The notes under the pieces: model-generated
What the model saw: only the letters and a program-made list of their open reading frames with translations
Databases searched by the model: none
Told to the model about the DNA's origin: nothing
Translations under genes and position numbers: made by a program
In this document: in pieces, positions 1 to 4,971 of the stretch
Numbering within the stretch: position 1 is the stretch's first letter
Layout of the letters: each line of letters starts with the position of its first letter
NCBI GenBank assembly: GCA_017652965.1
Contig: JAGBZZ010000178.1
Coordinates: 1-5,916, forward strand
From: Clostridia bacterium
Lineage (GTDB): Bacteria > Bacillota_A > Clostridia > Oscillospirales > CAG-272
Direction: 5' to 3'
DNA: 5,916 bases

Positions 1-220
1 CCATGCACGCCTTTCGGCGTGATCAAGGCGGCAAGGCGAGGCAAAAGGCGCCAGTGCGCCTATCCCCAGCCTTTCTTTATCCAAGACCGAAGGGCTTGGT
101 ATGGAATCAATTCGCTTTGCGAATTGTATGGCATCGCGGCTCGTCCGCGCATGGCATCAGCCGCAGGCTGTATTCTTCACATCCCTTCGCTCTTGATTCC
201 ATCCCGCCTTCGGCGTGATC
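1..220. repeat. Intergenic hairpin-rich repeat element (REP/BIME-like), possibly cut by the window edge
   Basis: This gene-free stretch is a run of short inverted repeats. Hairpins can be drawn at 6-21 (CACGCC/GGCGTG), 47-60 (GGCGC/GCGCC), 81-99 (CCAAGaCC/GGgCTTGG), 108-126 (CAATTCGC/GCGAATTG), 135-149 (CGCGG/CCGCG), 158-170 (CAGCC/GGCTG) and 205-215 (CGCC/GGCG). An outer inverted repeat pairs ATGGAATCAA (101-110) with TTGATTCCAT (193-202), and CCGAAGG (87-93) with CCTTCGG (207-213). The 13-base word TTCGGCGTGATCA occurs at 13-25 and again at 209-221, and AAGGCG occurs three times at 25-50. Frames that stay open here run straight through the palindromes, lack a ribosome binding site and resemble nothing I know, so I do not call genes. 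It could be a dispersed genomic repeat, a MITE remnant, a terminator cluster for a gene off the left edge, or a structured RNA. Confidence 0.6.
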
Positions 221-282
221 ATAAGATCCTCGGTGCAGGTGGGGGGGCTATCTCCTTTTTGCAGATCTTGAGGTGCGGGGGC

Positions 283-311
283 TTTACAAATGCCGCAAAA
301 TGTGGTACAAT
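283..311 (+). promoter_or_regulatory. Sigma-70/sigma-A type promoter for the phosphatase-isomerase pair
   Basis: A -35 box TTTACA (283-288) and a -10 box TACAAT (306-311) are separated by exactly 17 bases. The -10 is preceded by TGG, giving an extended TGn motif. Transcription would begin near 318, about 37 bases before the phosphatase ATG. A perfect 13-base palindrome, ATATACTGTATAT (310-322), overlaps the -10 edge and the expected start point and could be an operator. The call rests on box match and spacing only. Confidence 0.7.
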
Positions 312-354
312 ATACTGTATATGAGCGACAGCAACCGACGAAAGGGCATTTTCC

Positions 355-993
355 ATGACCGAGCTTCTTTTTATACGCCACGGATACAGCGAGGGGAACA
401 AAAGCCACCGCTTTTCAGGGCAGAGGGATTTCCCGCTTGACGAGGCGGGGCGCCTGCAAGCGGCCGAGCTTGCCACCTACCTTACCGGCGCCTATCACGT
501 GGACGCCATCTACGCAAGCGACCTTTGCCGCGCCTGCGACACGGTAAAGCCGCTGGCCGAGGCGCTTGACCTGCCTGTGCATCCTGTGCGGGAGCTACGG
601 GAGGTCGACGTCGGTCTTTGGGAGGGGGTGCTTCGCGACGAGGTGGAGCGCCAATATGCCGAAACCTATGCCCTTTACCTCAAAACCCCGGGGCTTGTGC
701 GGTTTGACGGCGGAGAAAGCTTTGCCGAGATGCGCGCGCGTGCCCTTGCCGCCGTGCAAAGGATCCTTTTGGAAAACGAGGGGAAAACGGTGGCCATCGC
801 GACCCACGGCGGCGTGATCCGCGCTTTGCGTACCGTTTGGGAGGACATCCCCCTTGCGCGGATGGGAGAGATCCCGCAGGTGCCGAACGCCTCGGTCACG
901 GTTGTCCGATACGAGGGCGAGCGCGCCACCCTGGTCACGGCGGGATACAGTGACCACCTGACCGAAAAGGTAACCGAAAGGCTTGTCAATTGA
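355..993 (+). CDS. Histidine phosphatase family protein (phosphoglycerate-mutase-like phosphatase)
   Basis: The 212-residue protein belongs to the histidine phosphatase (PGM/CobC-like) superfamily, cytoplasmic enzymes that remove phosphate through a phospho-histidine intermediate. The hallmark RHG lies at residues 8-10, with H9 the expected nucleophile. R59 (SDLCRA) and H151 (ATHGG) complete the phosphate pocket, and E83 (LREVDVGLWEG) is the likely proton donor. The length fits the small phosphatase branch. The ATG at 355 has AAAGGG at 341-346, 8 bases upstream, and the RHG motif sits at the usual distance from the N-terminus. It is probably cotranscribed with the isomerase, 47 bases downstream. 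The substrate cannot be read from sequence: sugar phosphates, phosphoglycerate or alpha-ribazole phosphate are all possible. No cobalamin genes are present, so I do not use cobC. The family call is secure; the specific role is open. Confidence 0.92.
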   Translation: MTELLFIRHGYSEGNKSHRFSGQRDFPLDEAGRLQAAELATYLTGAYHVDAIYASDLCRACDTVKPLAEALDLPVHPVRELREVDVGLWEGVLRDEVERQYAETYALYLKTPGLVRFDGGESFAEMRARALAAVQRILLENEGKTVAIATHGGVIRALRTVWEDIPLARMGEIPQVPNASVTVVRYEGERATLVTAGYSDHLTEKVTERLVN

Positions 994-1040
994 CGCCGCC
1001 CGCCGTATATTCCATAAAAACCTTCTGAGAGGAATTTGCT

Positions 1041-1913
1041 ATGAAGATTTCTACCGAGATCTGCTCGATCTCCCGCTTTGTCGGCGAGGAGGAGGCGATC
1101 CGCCTGCTTGCCGCTGCGGGCTTTGAGGCATGGGATTTTTCCATGTTTGATATGGCCACTTACAATTATTCCGAGCGGCGCATTACCGACAGCGACCACC
1201 CCCTGCACGGTGCCGGCTACCGCAGCTTTGCCAAGCGCCTTTACGAGGTCAGCCGTGAGTGCGGGGTCGTTTGCAATCAGTCTCACGCGCCCTTCCCCAC
1301 CTATTGCCCCGAGATGCTTGACTATCTCCTCCGCGCGATCGAATGCACTGCCATTGCGGGCGGCAAGGTCTGCGTGATCCACCCCGATAATCTGAGTGAT
1401 GCCGACAAAAATCTGGCGCTTTACGAGAAGCTTCTCCCCTTTGCCAAGGAATGCGGGGTAAAGATCGCCACCGAGAACACCTTCCGCGTGGAGGTCAAAA
1501 CAGGCAGGATCCTGCCCTGTTGCACCTCGGATCATAGCGGCATTACGGGACTTCTAGACCTTATAAACGACCCCTACCTCGTCGCCTGCCTGGATATTGG
1601 CCATGCCGAGCTTGACGGGCTTTCCACCTCGGCCTGCGAGATGATCCGCGCGCTGGGGGCAGATCGCCTTGCCGCCCTGCACGTCCACGATAACGACAAG
1701 TGCCACGACAGCCACCTGCTCCCCTTCACCGATGCGCTGGAATGGGAGCCGATCGCCGCCGCCCTTGCCGAGATCGGCTATCGCGGGGACGTTACCCTCG
1801 AGGGCGGCAACTACGCCAAGCGCTTTACGGCCGATACCGCGCCCGAGTGCGCCGGGGCCATGGCCGCGGCGGCCAACCGATTGCGGGATATGATCCTTGC
1901 AAGACAACGGTAA
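1041..1913 (+). CDS. Sugar phosphate isomerase/epimerase family protein (xylose isomerase-like TIM barrel)
   Basis: The 290-residue protein matches the xylose isomerase-like/AP-endonuclease-2 TIM barrel family, which contains metal-dependent ketose epimerases, hydroxypyruvate isomerase and inosose dehydratase. Barrel-strand motifs appear in order: SHAPF (81-85), VIHPDN (112-117), ATENTF (143-148), CLDIGHAEL (183-191), LHVHDNDKCHDSH (213-225) and VTLEGG (251-256). By family analogy the metal ligands would be E145, D185, a histidine of the HVH motif (H214 or H216) and E254, and all are present, so the enzyme should be active. No signal peptide is seen, so it is cytoplasmic. The ATG at 1041 is preceded by AGAGGA (1028-1033) at 7 bases. 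It follows the phosphatase by 47 bases with no terminator between, so the two likely share a transcript. A strong stem-loop follows the stop. The substrate is not predictable; a ketose or inositol-derived substrate is plausible. Confidence 0.88.
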   Translation: MKISTEICSISRFVGEEEAIRLLAAAGFEAWDFSMFDMATYNYSERRITDSDHPLHGAGYRSFAKRLYEVSRECGVVCNQSHAPFPTYCPEMLDYLLRAIECTAIAGGKVCVIHPDNLSDADKNLALYEKLLPFAKECGVKIATENTFRVEVKTGRILPCCTSDHSGITGLLDLINDPYLVACLDIGHAELDGLSTSACEMIRALGADRLAALHVHDNDKCHDSHLLPFTDALEWEPIAAALAEIGYRGDVTLEGGNYAKRFTADTAPECAGAMAAAANRLRDMILARQR

Positions 1914-1916
1914 GAA

Positions 1917-1956
1917 AAAGCAAAAAGACGAACACGGGTGTTCGTCTTTTTGCTTT
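1917..1956. terminator. Bidirectional rho-independent terminator between convergent genes
   Basis: A perfect inverted repeat (AAAGCAAAAAGACGAACA at 1917-1934 with its complement at 1939-1956) gives an 18-bp stem around a CGGG loop. It begins 3 bases after the isomerase stop and ends 19 bases before the stop of the converging AraC-family gene. The stem base is A-rich on one side and T-rich on the other, so a U-rich 3' arm (GTCTTTTTGCTTT) forms in either direction. One element can therefore end both transcripts. Confidence 0.88.
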
Positions 1957-1975
1957 ATCCGGGCAGATACGTTTC

Positions 1976-2809
1976 TTACGGTGTGCCGGTCCTTACCACT
2001 GTTTTGCGGTAGGCGGCCGGGGACATTCCAAGGCTCTTTTTGAAAAGGCGGCTGAAATAGAGGGCATCGTCCATACCGCAAAGCCTCGCGATCTCACCGA
2101 TGCTGTAGGTGGTGGTGGAAAGGAGATGCTTGCCGCGGTCAAGGATAAGGCCGGTATAATACTGATGGGGCGACACCAGCATGCTCTTTTTGAATATTTT
2201 TTCAAAGTAATTGCGGCTGATGTGGCAAAGCTCGGCAAGCTCACCGTTTTTCCGCCTGTTCCAGGGCTCGGCGCGCATCAGGTCAAGCGCCTTGCGGATC
2301 TTCTGAAAATCGCTGTAGGTCTTCTGGTCGCGGCGTATGCGCTCGGCAACCAGGGCGATCAGCGAGACGAGGCCGCCCTCGAAGTAGAGATCGGCAAAGT
2401 CCTCTCCCGCGCGGAAGCTATCCCGCGCACCGTGGCAATATTTCTCAAACTCGGGGAACGCACCCACGAAATAGCGCCGCTCCTCAAAGAAGGAGAGCAT
2501 CCGCTCGGGCTCGCTGCCCGAGAAATGGATCCAGAAGAAGTCGGTGGGTGTTTGATAGATACTGTAAAGCTGCGGCTCGCCCGGGCGAAACAGGCAGATC
2601 TCCCCCGCCCTCATCGCCACGGTGTTCTCACCCTCGTGCACGACAAGCTCTCCGCTTTTTACATAGATCAGCTGGTAGTCAACACGCCCCCTCTCACGGC
2701 GGATCCGCATATCGGTGCGCCCCTCGCAGTAGCCAAAGGTGTTCACAGAGATATATTTTTCGCTGGCGATCCCGCATTCCTCTGTCTTTCTCATATAGTA
2801 GGAAAACAT
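1976..2809 (-). CDS. AraC-family transcriptional regulator with N-terminal cupin-like domain
   Basis: The 277-residue protein has the usual AraC/XylS layout and length. A cupin-like sugar-sensing region spans about residues 30-100 (LIYVKSGELVV, then AGEICLFRPGEP). A helical linker follows, then a C-terminal double helix-turn-helix. HTH1 lies near 190-213 (LAELCHISRNYFEKIFKK) and HTH2 near 237-268 (IGEIARLCGMDDALYFSRLFKK, ending GMSPAAYR), the classic family signature. I start at the ATG at 2809 because GAGGGGG lies 7 bases upstream. An upstream in-frame TTG at 2839 falls inside the promoter spacer and would not be transcribed. The gene diverges from the glycosidase-esterase-galactosidase operon and is its likely regulator, probably an activator responding to a sugar released or imported by that system. 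The inducer is unknown. Confidence 0.93.
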   Translation of the reverse strand: MFSYYMRKTEECGIASEKYISVNTFGYCEGRTDMRIRRERGRVDYQLIYVKSGELVVHEGENTVAMRAGEICLFRPGEPQLYSIYQTPTDFFWIHFSGSEPERMLSFFEERRYFVGAFPEFEKYCHGARDSFRAGEDFADLYFEGGLVSLIALVAERIRRDQKTYSDFQKIRKALDLMRAEPWNRRKNGELAELCHISRNYFEKIFKKSMLVSPHQYYTGLILDRGKHLLSTTTYSIGEIARLCGMDDALYFSRLFKKSLGMSPAAYRKTVVRTGTP

Positions 2810-2816
2810 CGCATCA

Positions 2817-2823
2817 CCCCCTC
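2817..2823 (-). promoter_or_regulatory. Ribosome binding site deciding the AraC-regulator start
   Basis: Read on the minus strand, GAGGGGG followed by TGATGCG precedes ATG at 2809, a spacing of 7 bases. This supports the shorter 277-residue protein over the 287-residue version starting at TTG 2839. Confidence 0.75.
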
Positions 2824-2827
2824 GTCT

Positions 2828-2855
2828 ATTATAGCACAAAAAACTCTTTTGTCCA
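2828..2855 (-). promoter_or_regulatory. Promoter of the AraC-family regulator
   Basis: On the minus strand a TGGACA -35 (2855-2850) and a perfect TATAAT -10 (2833-2828) are separated by 16 bases. The -10 is preceded by TGC, forming an extended -10. Transcription would start near 2822-2825, giving a leader of only about 13-16 bases that holds little beyond the ribosome binding site. Confidence 0.75.
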
Positions 2856-2861
2856 TATATT

Positions 2862-2896
2862 TATCTTTTTTTATATAGCACCCCTTATATCTTTTT
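2862..2896. promoter_or_regulatory. Candidate operator: direct repeat TATCTTTTT in the divergent intergenic region
   Basis: The 9-base word TATCTTTTT occurs at 2862-2870 and 2888-2896, spaced 26 bases start to start, upstream of and abutting the operon -10. AraC-family proteins often bind direct repeats next to a weak -35 element. The words are AT-rich and simple, so chance is a real alternative. The call is inference from position. Confidence 0.3.
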
Positions 2897-2904
2897 GATA
2901 CAAT
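2875..2904 (+). promoter_or_regulatory. Candidate promoter of the glycan-use operon with weak -35
   Basis: A TACAAT -10 (2899-2904) lies 73 bases before the ATG at 2978. The best -35 at allowed spacing is ATAGCA (2875-2880, 18-base spacer), which matches only about three of six consensus bases. A good -10 with a poor -35 is typical of promoters that need an activator, and an AraC-family gene is divergent from this point. Transcription would start near 2911, leaving a leader of about 67 bases. Confidence 0.5.
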
Positions 2905-2962
2905 GGGGATACGTAGAAAAAAACGTTCCGCCCATCGCGGCGGCTATCAAGAAACTACAAAA

Positions 2963-2968
2963 AAGGAG
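2963..2968 (+). promoter_or_regulatory. Ribosome binding site deciding the start of the propeller protein
   Basis: AAGGAG stands 9 bases before the ATG at 2978. The in-frame ATG at 2903 overlaps the putative -10 box and has no such site, so the longer 341-residue reading is unlikely. Confidence 0.8.
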
Positions 2969-2977
2969 AAGCACAGC

Positions 2978-3928
2978 ATGCTCATTGACGTTCGTGAACC
3001 GTTGAAGACCGCAAGGGTCGGTCAGCGGAAGCGCCTTAAAAAGCTTGGCACCGTAAAGATCAACTACGTGGAGGCGACCCCCGTGGTCTTTGGGGGACGG
3101 CTTTTGCGCTTTGAATGGGTAAGAAACAAGGTCTGGGGTGGCCGCGGCGGTATTGAAAGAGAATACGGCTACTACCACCTTGTGGATCAGGAAACCGAGG
3201 CCGAGGTCAGCGCTTTTGCCCATGACCACGCCTTTGGCTGTGCCTATGCCGAGGATGGAGTCATGTACGTGCACGGTGTGCGCGGCGAGGGAGGCGGCAA
3301 CGTGCTGGACTGCTTCACCTCGACCGATCTTAAGACCTGGGAATGCACCGAGTGCATCACCTTCCCCGAGGATATCAACGTCTATAACACCACGGTCTGC
3401 AAGGGGGACGGCCGCTATATGATGGCGATCGAGCTTGGCGGCAAGAACCCCGTTGTCGGCTATGGCTTTACCTGCGTCTTTGCCGAATCGCATGATCTTA
3501 TCCATTGGACGCTTCTCGATATGATGGAGCATTCCTATTCGCGCGACCGCTACACCGCCTGCCCCTGCCTTCGCTATGTGGACGGCTTCTACTATATGAT
3601 CTATCTCGAAAGCGCCCCGCTTCGCCGGTATATTCCCTATATCGTAAGAACACGCGACTTCAAGGAGTTTGAGCTTGGCATCACCAACCCTGTGATGTGG
3701 CCGGACGATGACGATAAAAAGGTCATCTGCCCCGAGCGCTTCACGGCTGAGGAGCTTGACTATATCGAGCACGCCGTGGACTGCAACAACAGTGACTTTG
3801 ACCTCTGCTACTTTGAGGGCAAGACCCACATCGTATACAGCTGGGGCAATCAGTTTGGCAAGGAATTCCTGGCGCTGGCCGAATACGACGGCACGGTAGA
3901 AGAGTTTCTTACCTCGTTTTTTGAATGA
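2978..3928 (+). CDS. Five-bladed beta-propeller glycoside hydrolase-like protein (GH43/GH32-like fold), family uncertain
   Basis: The 316-residue protein shows repeated blade motifs of the GH32/43/62/68/130-type five-bladed propeller fold: ATPVVFGGRLLRFEW (33-47), the turn STDLKTWE (115-122), NTTVCKGDGRYMMAIE (137-152), the turn SHDLIHW (171-177), CPCLRYVDGFYYMIYLE (195-211), RTRDFKEFE (224-232) and SDFDLCYFEGKTHIVYSWGNQ (272-292). Such proteins hydrolyse or phosphorolyse oligosaccharides. The usual GH43 first-blade Asp is replaced: the equivalent strand has E32 before ATP. Acidic candidates for catalysis include E32, D83, E152, E211 and D273/D275, but I cannot assign them. No signal peptide or membrane segment is visible, so it is probably cytoplasmic. 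It is the first gene of an operon, 14 bases before the esterase start. I recognise the fold but not a characterised family, so it may be a divergent GH43-like enzyme, a new family, or a non-catalytic relative. Confidence 0.72.
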   Translation: MLIDVREPLKTARVGQRKRLKKLGTVKINYVEATPVVFGGRLLRFEWVRNKVWGGRGGIEREYGYYHLVDQETEAEVSAFAHDHAFGCAYAEDGVMYVHGVRGEGGGNVLDCFTSTDLKTWECTECITFPEDINVYNTTVCKGDGRYMMAIELGGKNPVVGYGFTCVFAESHDLIHWTLLDMMEHSYSRDRYTACPCLRYVDGFYYMIYLESAPLRRYIPYIVRTRDFKEFELGITNPVMWPDDDDKKVICPERFTAEELDYIEHAVDCNNSDFDLCYFEGKTHIVYSWGNQFGKEFLALAEYDGTVEEFLTSFFE

Positions 3929-3929
3929 C

Positions 3930-3934
3930 GGAGG
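3930..3934 (+). promoter_or_regulatory. Ribosome binding site of the SGNH esterase
   Basis: GGAGG lies 8 bases before the ATG at 3943. This favours that start over the ATG at 3925, which overlaps the previous stop (ATGA) and has no good site. Confidence 0.75.
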
Positions 3935-3942
3935 GGCACGTG

Positions 3943-4941
3943 ATGAAGCGTTATTATTTTACCGATGAGCCCATCAGGATCTTTGGCGTGCCGCACTTTG
4001 AAGAAAAGCGCACCCTCTGCCGCCTGCCCGAGGAGCTGGCATCCCTCCTTTCCTGGTCGAAGGTGGGGATGCGTACCCCCGGGGCGCGGATGTGCTTTCG
4101 CACCGATTCACCCATTCTGCGCGTTGGGGTGGAGCTTGCGACCCTGCATACCGACGTCGGGATGTCGCTGTATGCCTGCCAGTCGGCCCATATCCTGATC
4201 GGCGACCGCCGCACGCCGCATTATCTTAGGCCCGTGTACCCCAAAAATTATGAGGAAAAATGCTTTGAACGCGAGCAGACAAAGAGCCCCGTGATGGAGG
4301 ACGTAACCGTCTTTCTGCCGATGGCCGAGCTGATCGACACCGTGTGGGTGGAGGTCGCCGACGGCGCAAGGGTCGAGCCGCCCACCCCCTACCGTGCGAC
4401 GGCACCGATCGCCTTTTACGGCTCCTCGATCACCGAGGGGGCACACGCCTCCCGCCCCTGCAACGCCTACACCGCCATTCTCTCGGCACGGCTGGATACC
4501 GACTATTATAACTTCGGCTTTTCGGGGAACGCCCGAGGGCAACTGCCGATTGCCGACTACATCTGCACGCTGGACATCAGCGCCCTGGTCATCGACTATG
4601 ACCACAACGCCCCCGACCCCGAATTTCTAAAGAATACGCACGAGCCCTTTTTCCGCCGCATCCGCGCGCACAAGCCCACCCTGCCGATCCTCTTTACCAC
4701 CCGTCCGAACTTTGAGCATACGCCCGATGCCGCCGAGCGCCGCGCGATCGTCCGTGCGACCTATGAAAGGGCGGTGGCAGAGGGGGACAAAAACGTCTAC
4801 TTTATCGACGGGCAAAGCTTCTACGGGGAGAGCGAGCGCTACCTTTGCACCACCGATGCCACCCACCCGAACGACATCGGGCATGAGCGGATGGCAAGCG
4901 TTTATGAGCCCATCCTTGCCGCTATTCTCGAAAACGCGTAA
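3943..4941 (+). CDS. SGNH/GDSL hydrolase (carbohydrate esterase-like) with GxDLY-type N-terminal domain
   Basis: The 332-residue protein has two parts. Residues about 1-145 look like the beta-sandwich found N-terminal to some SGNH esterases; GMSLY at 73-77 corresponds to its GxDLY motif. Residues about 153-332 form the SGNH hydrolase. Block I is GSSIT (160-164), with S162 as nucleophile instead of the classic GDSL sequence. The block II glycine is G195 (FSGNARG), the block III asparagine is probably N222 (DYDHNAP), and block V is DATH (305-308), with D305 and H308 completing the triad. Enzymes of this type remove acyl groups, commonly acetyl, from sugars or other small molecules. No signal peptide is visible, so it is likely cytoplasmic. 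It lies between a propeller glycosidase-like gene and a GH35 gene, with gaps of 14 and 30 bases, which supports a role in deacylating an imported oligosaccharide. The substrate is inference. Confidence 0.87.
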   Translation: MKRYYFTDEPIRIFGVPHFEEKRTLCRLPEELASLLSWSKVGMRTPGARMCFRTDSPILRVGVELATLHTDVGMSLYACQSAHILIGDRRTPHYLRPVYPKNYEEKCFEREQTKSPVMEDVTVFLPMAELIDTVWVEVADGARVEPPTPYRATAPIAFYGSSITEGAHASRPCNAYTAILSARLDTDYYNFGFSGNARGQLPIADYICTLDISALVIDYDHNAPDPEFLKNTHEPFFRRIRAHKPTLPILFTTRPNFEHTPDAAERRAIVRATYERAVAEGDKNVYFIDGQSFYGESERYLCTTDATHPNDIGHERMASVYEPILAAILENA

Positions 4942-4971
4942 ACAAAACCATACAAAAACGAGGTAAAAGCA

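Noticed and set aside
1..220. CRISPR array
   Set aside because: The repeats are not identical units with regular spacers, units overlap as palindromes, and no cas genes are present.
224..280. Imperfect direct repeat AGATCCTCGGTGCAGG versus AGATCTTGAGGTGCGG
   Set aside because: The similarity is short, gapped and G-rich, with no conserved position relative to the promoter; chance is sufficient.
3..324. Open reading frames across the left-end region on both strands
   Set aside because: They run through overlapping palindromes, lack ribosome binding sites, give compositionally odd proteins with no recognisable motif, and some extend over the promoter at 283-311.
315..331. E. coli-like LexA/SOS box (CTGT...ACAG) downstream of the first promoter
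   Set aside because: The half-sites are separated by 9 bases rather than 8, and Firmicutes LexA uses a different site (GAAC...GTTC).
675..1535. Long minus-strand open frame (286 codons) opposite the phosphatase and isomerase
   Set aside because: It is antisense to two genes with intact catalytic motifs; such open antisense frames are common where codon third positions are GC-rich.
1700..2878. Long plus-strand open frame (392 codons) opposite the AraC-family gene
   Set aside because: It crosses the terminator stem and covers the complete AraC gene and its promoter; its translation has no known domain and it is a codon-composition shadow.
2885..3829. Minus-strand open frame (314 codons) opposite the propeller gene
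   Set aside because: The sense strand has blade motifs, a strong ribosome binding site and operon context; the antisense product shows no motif.
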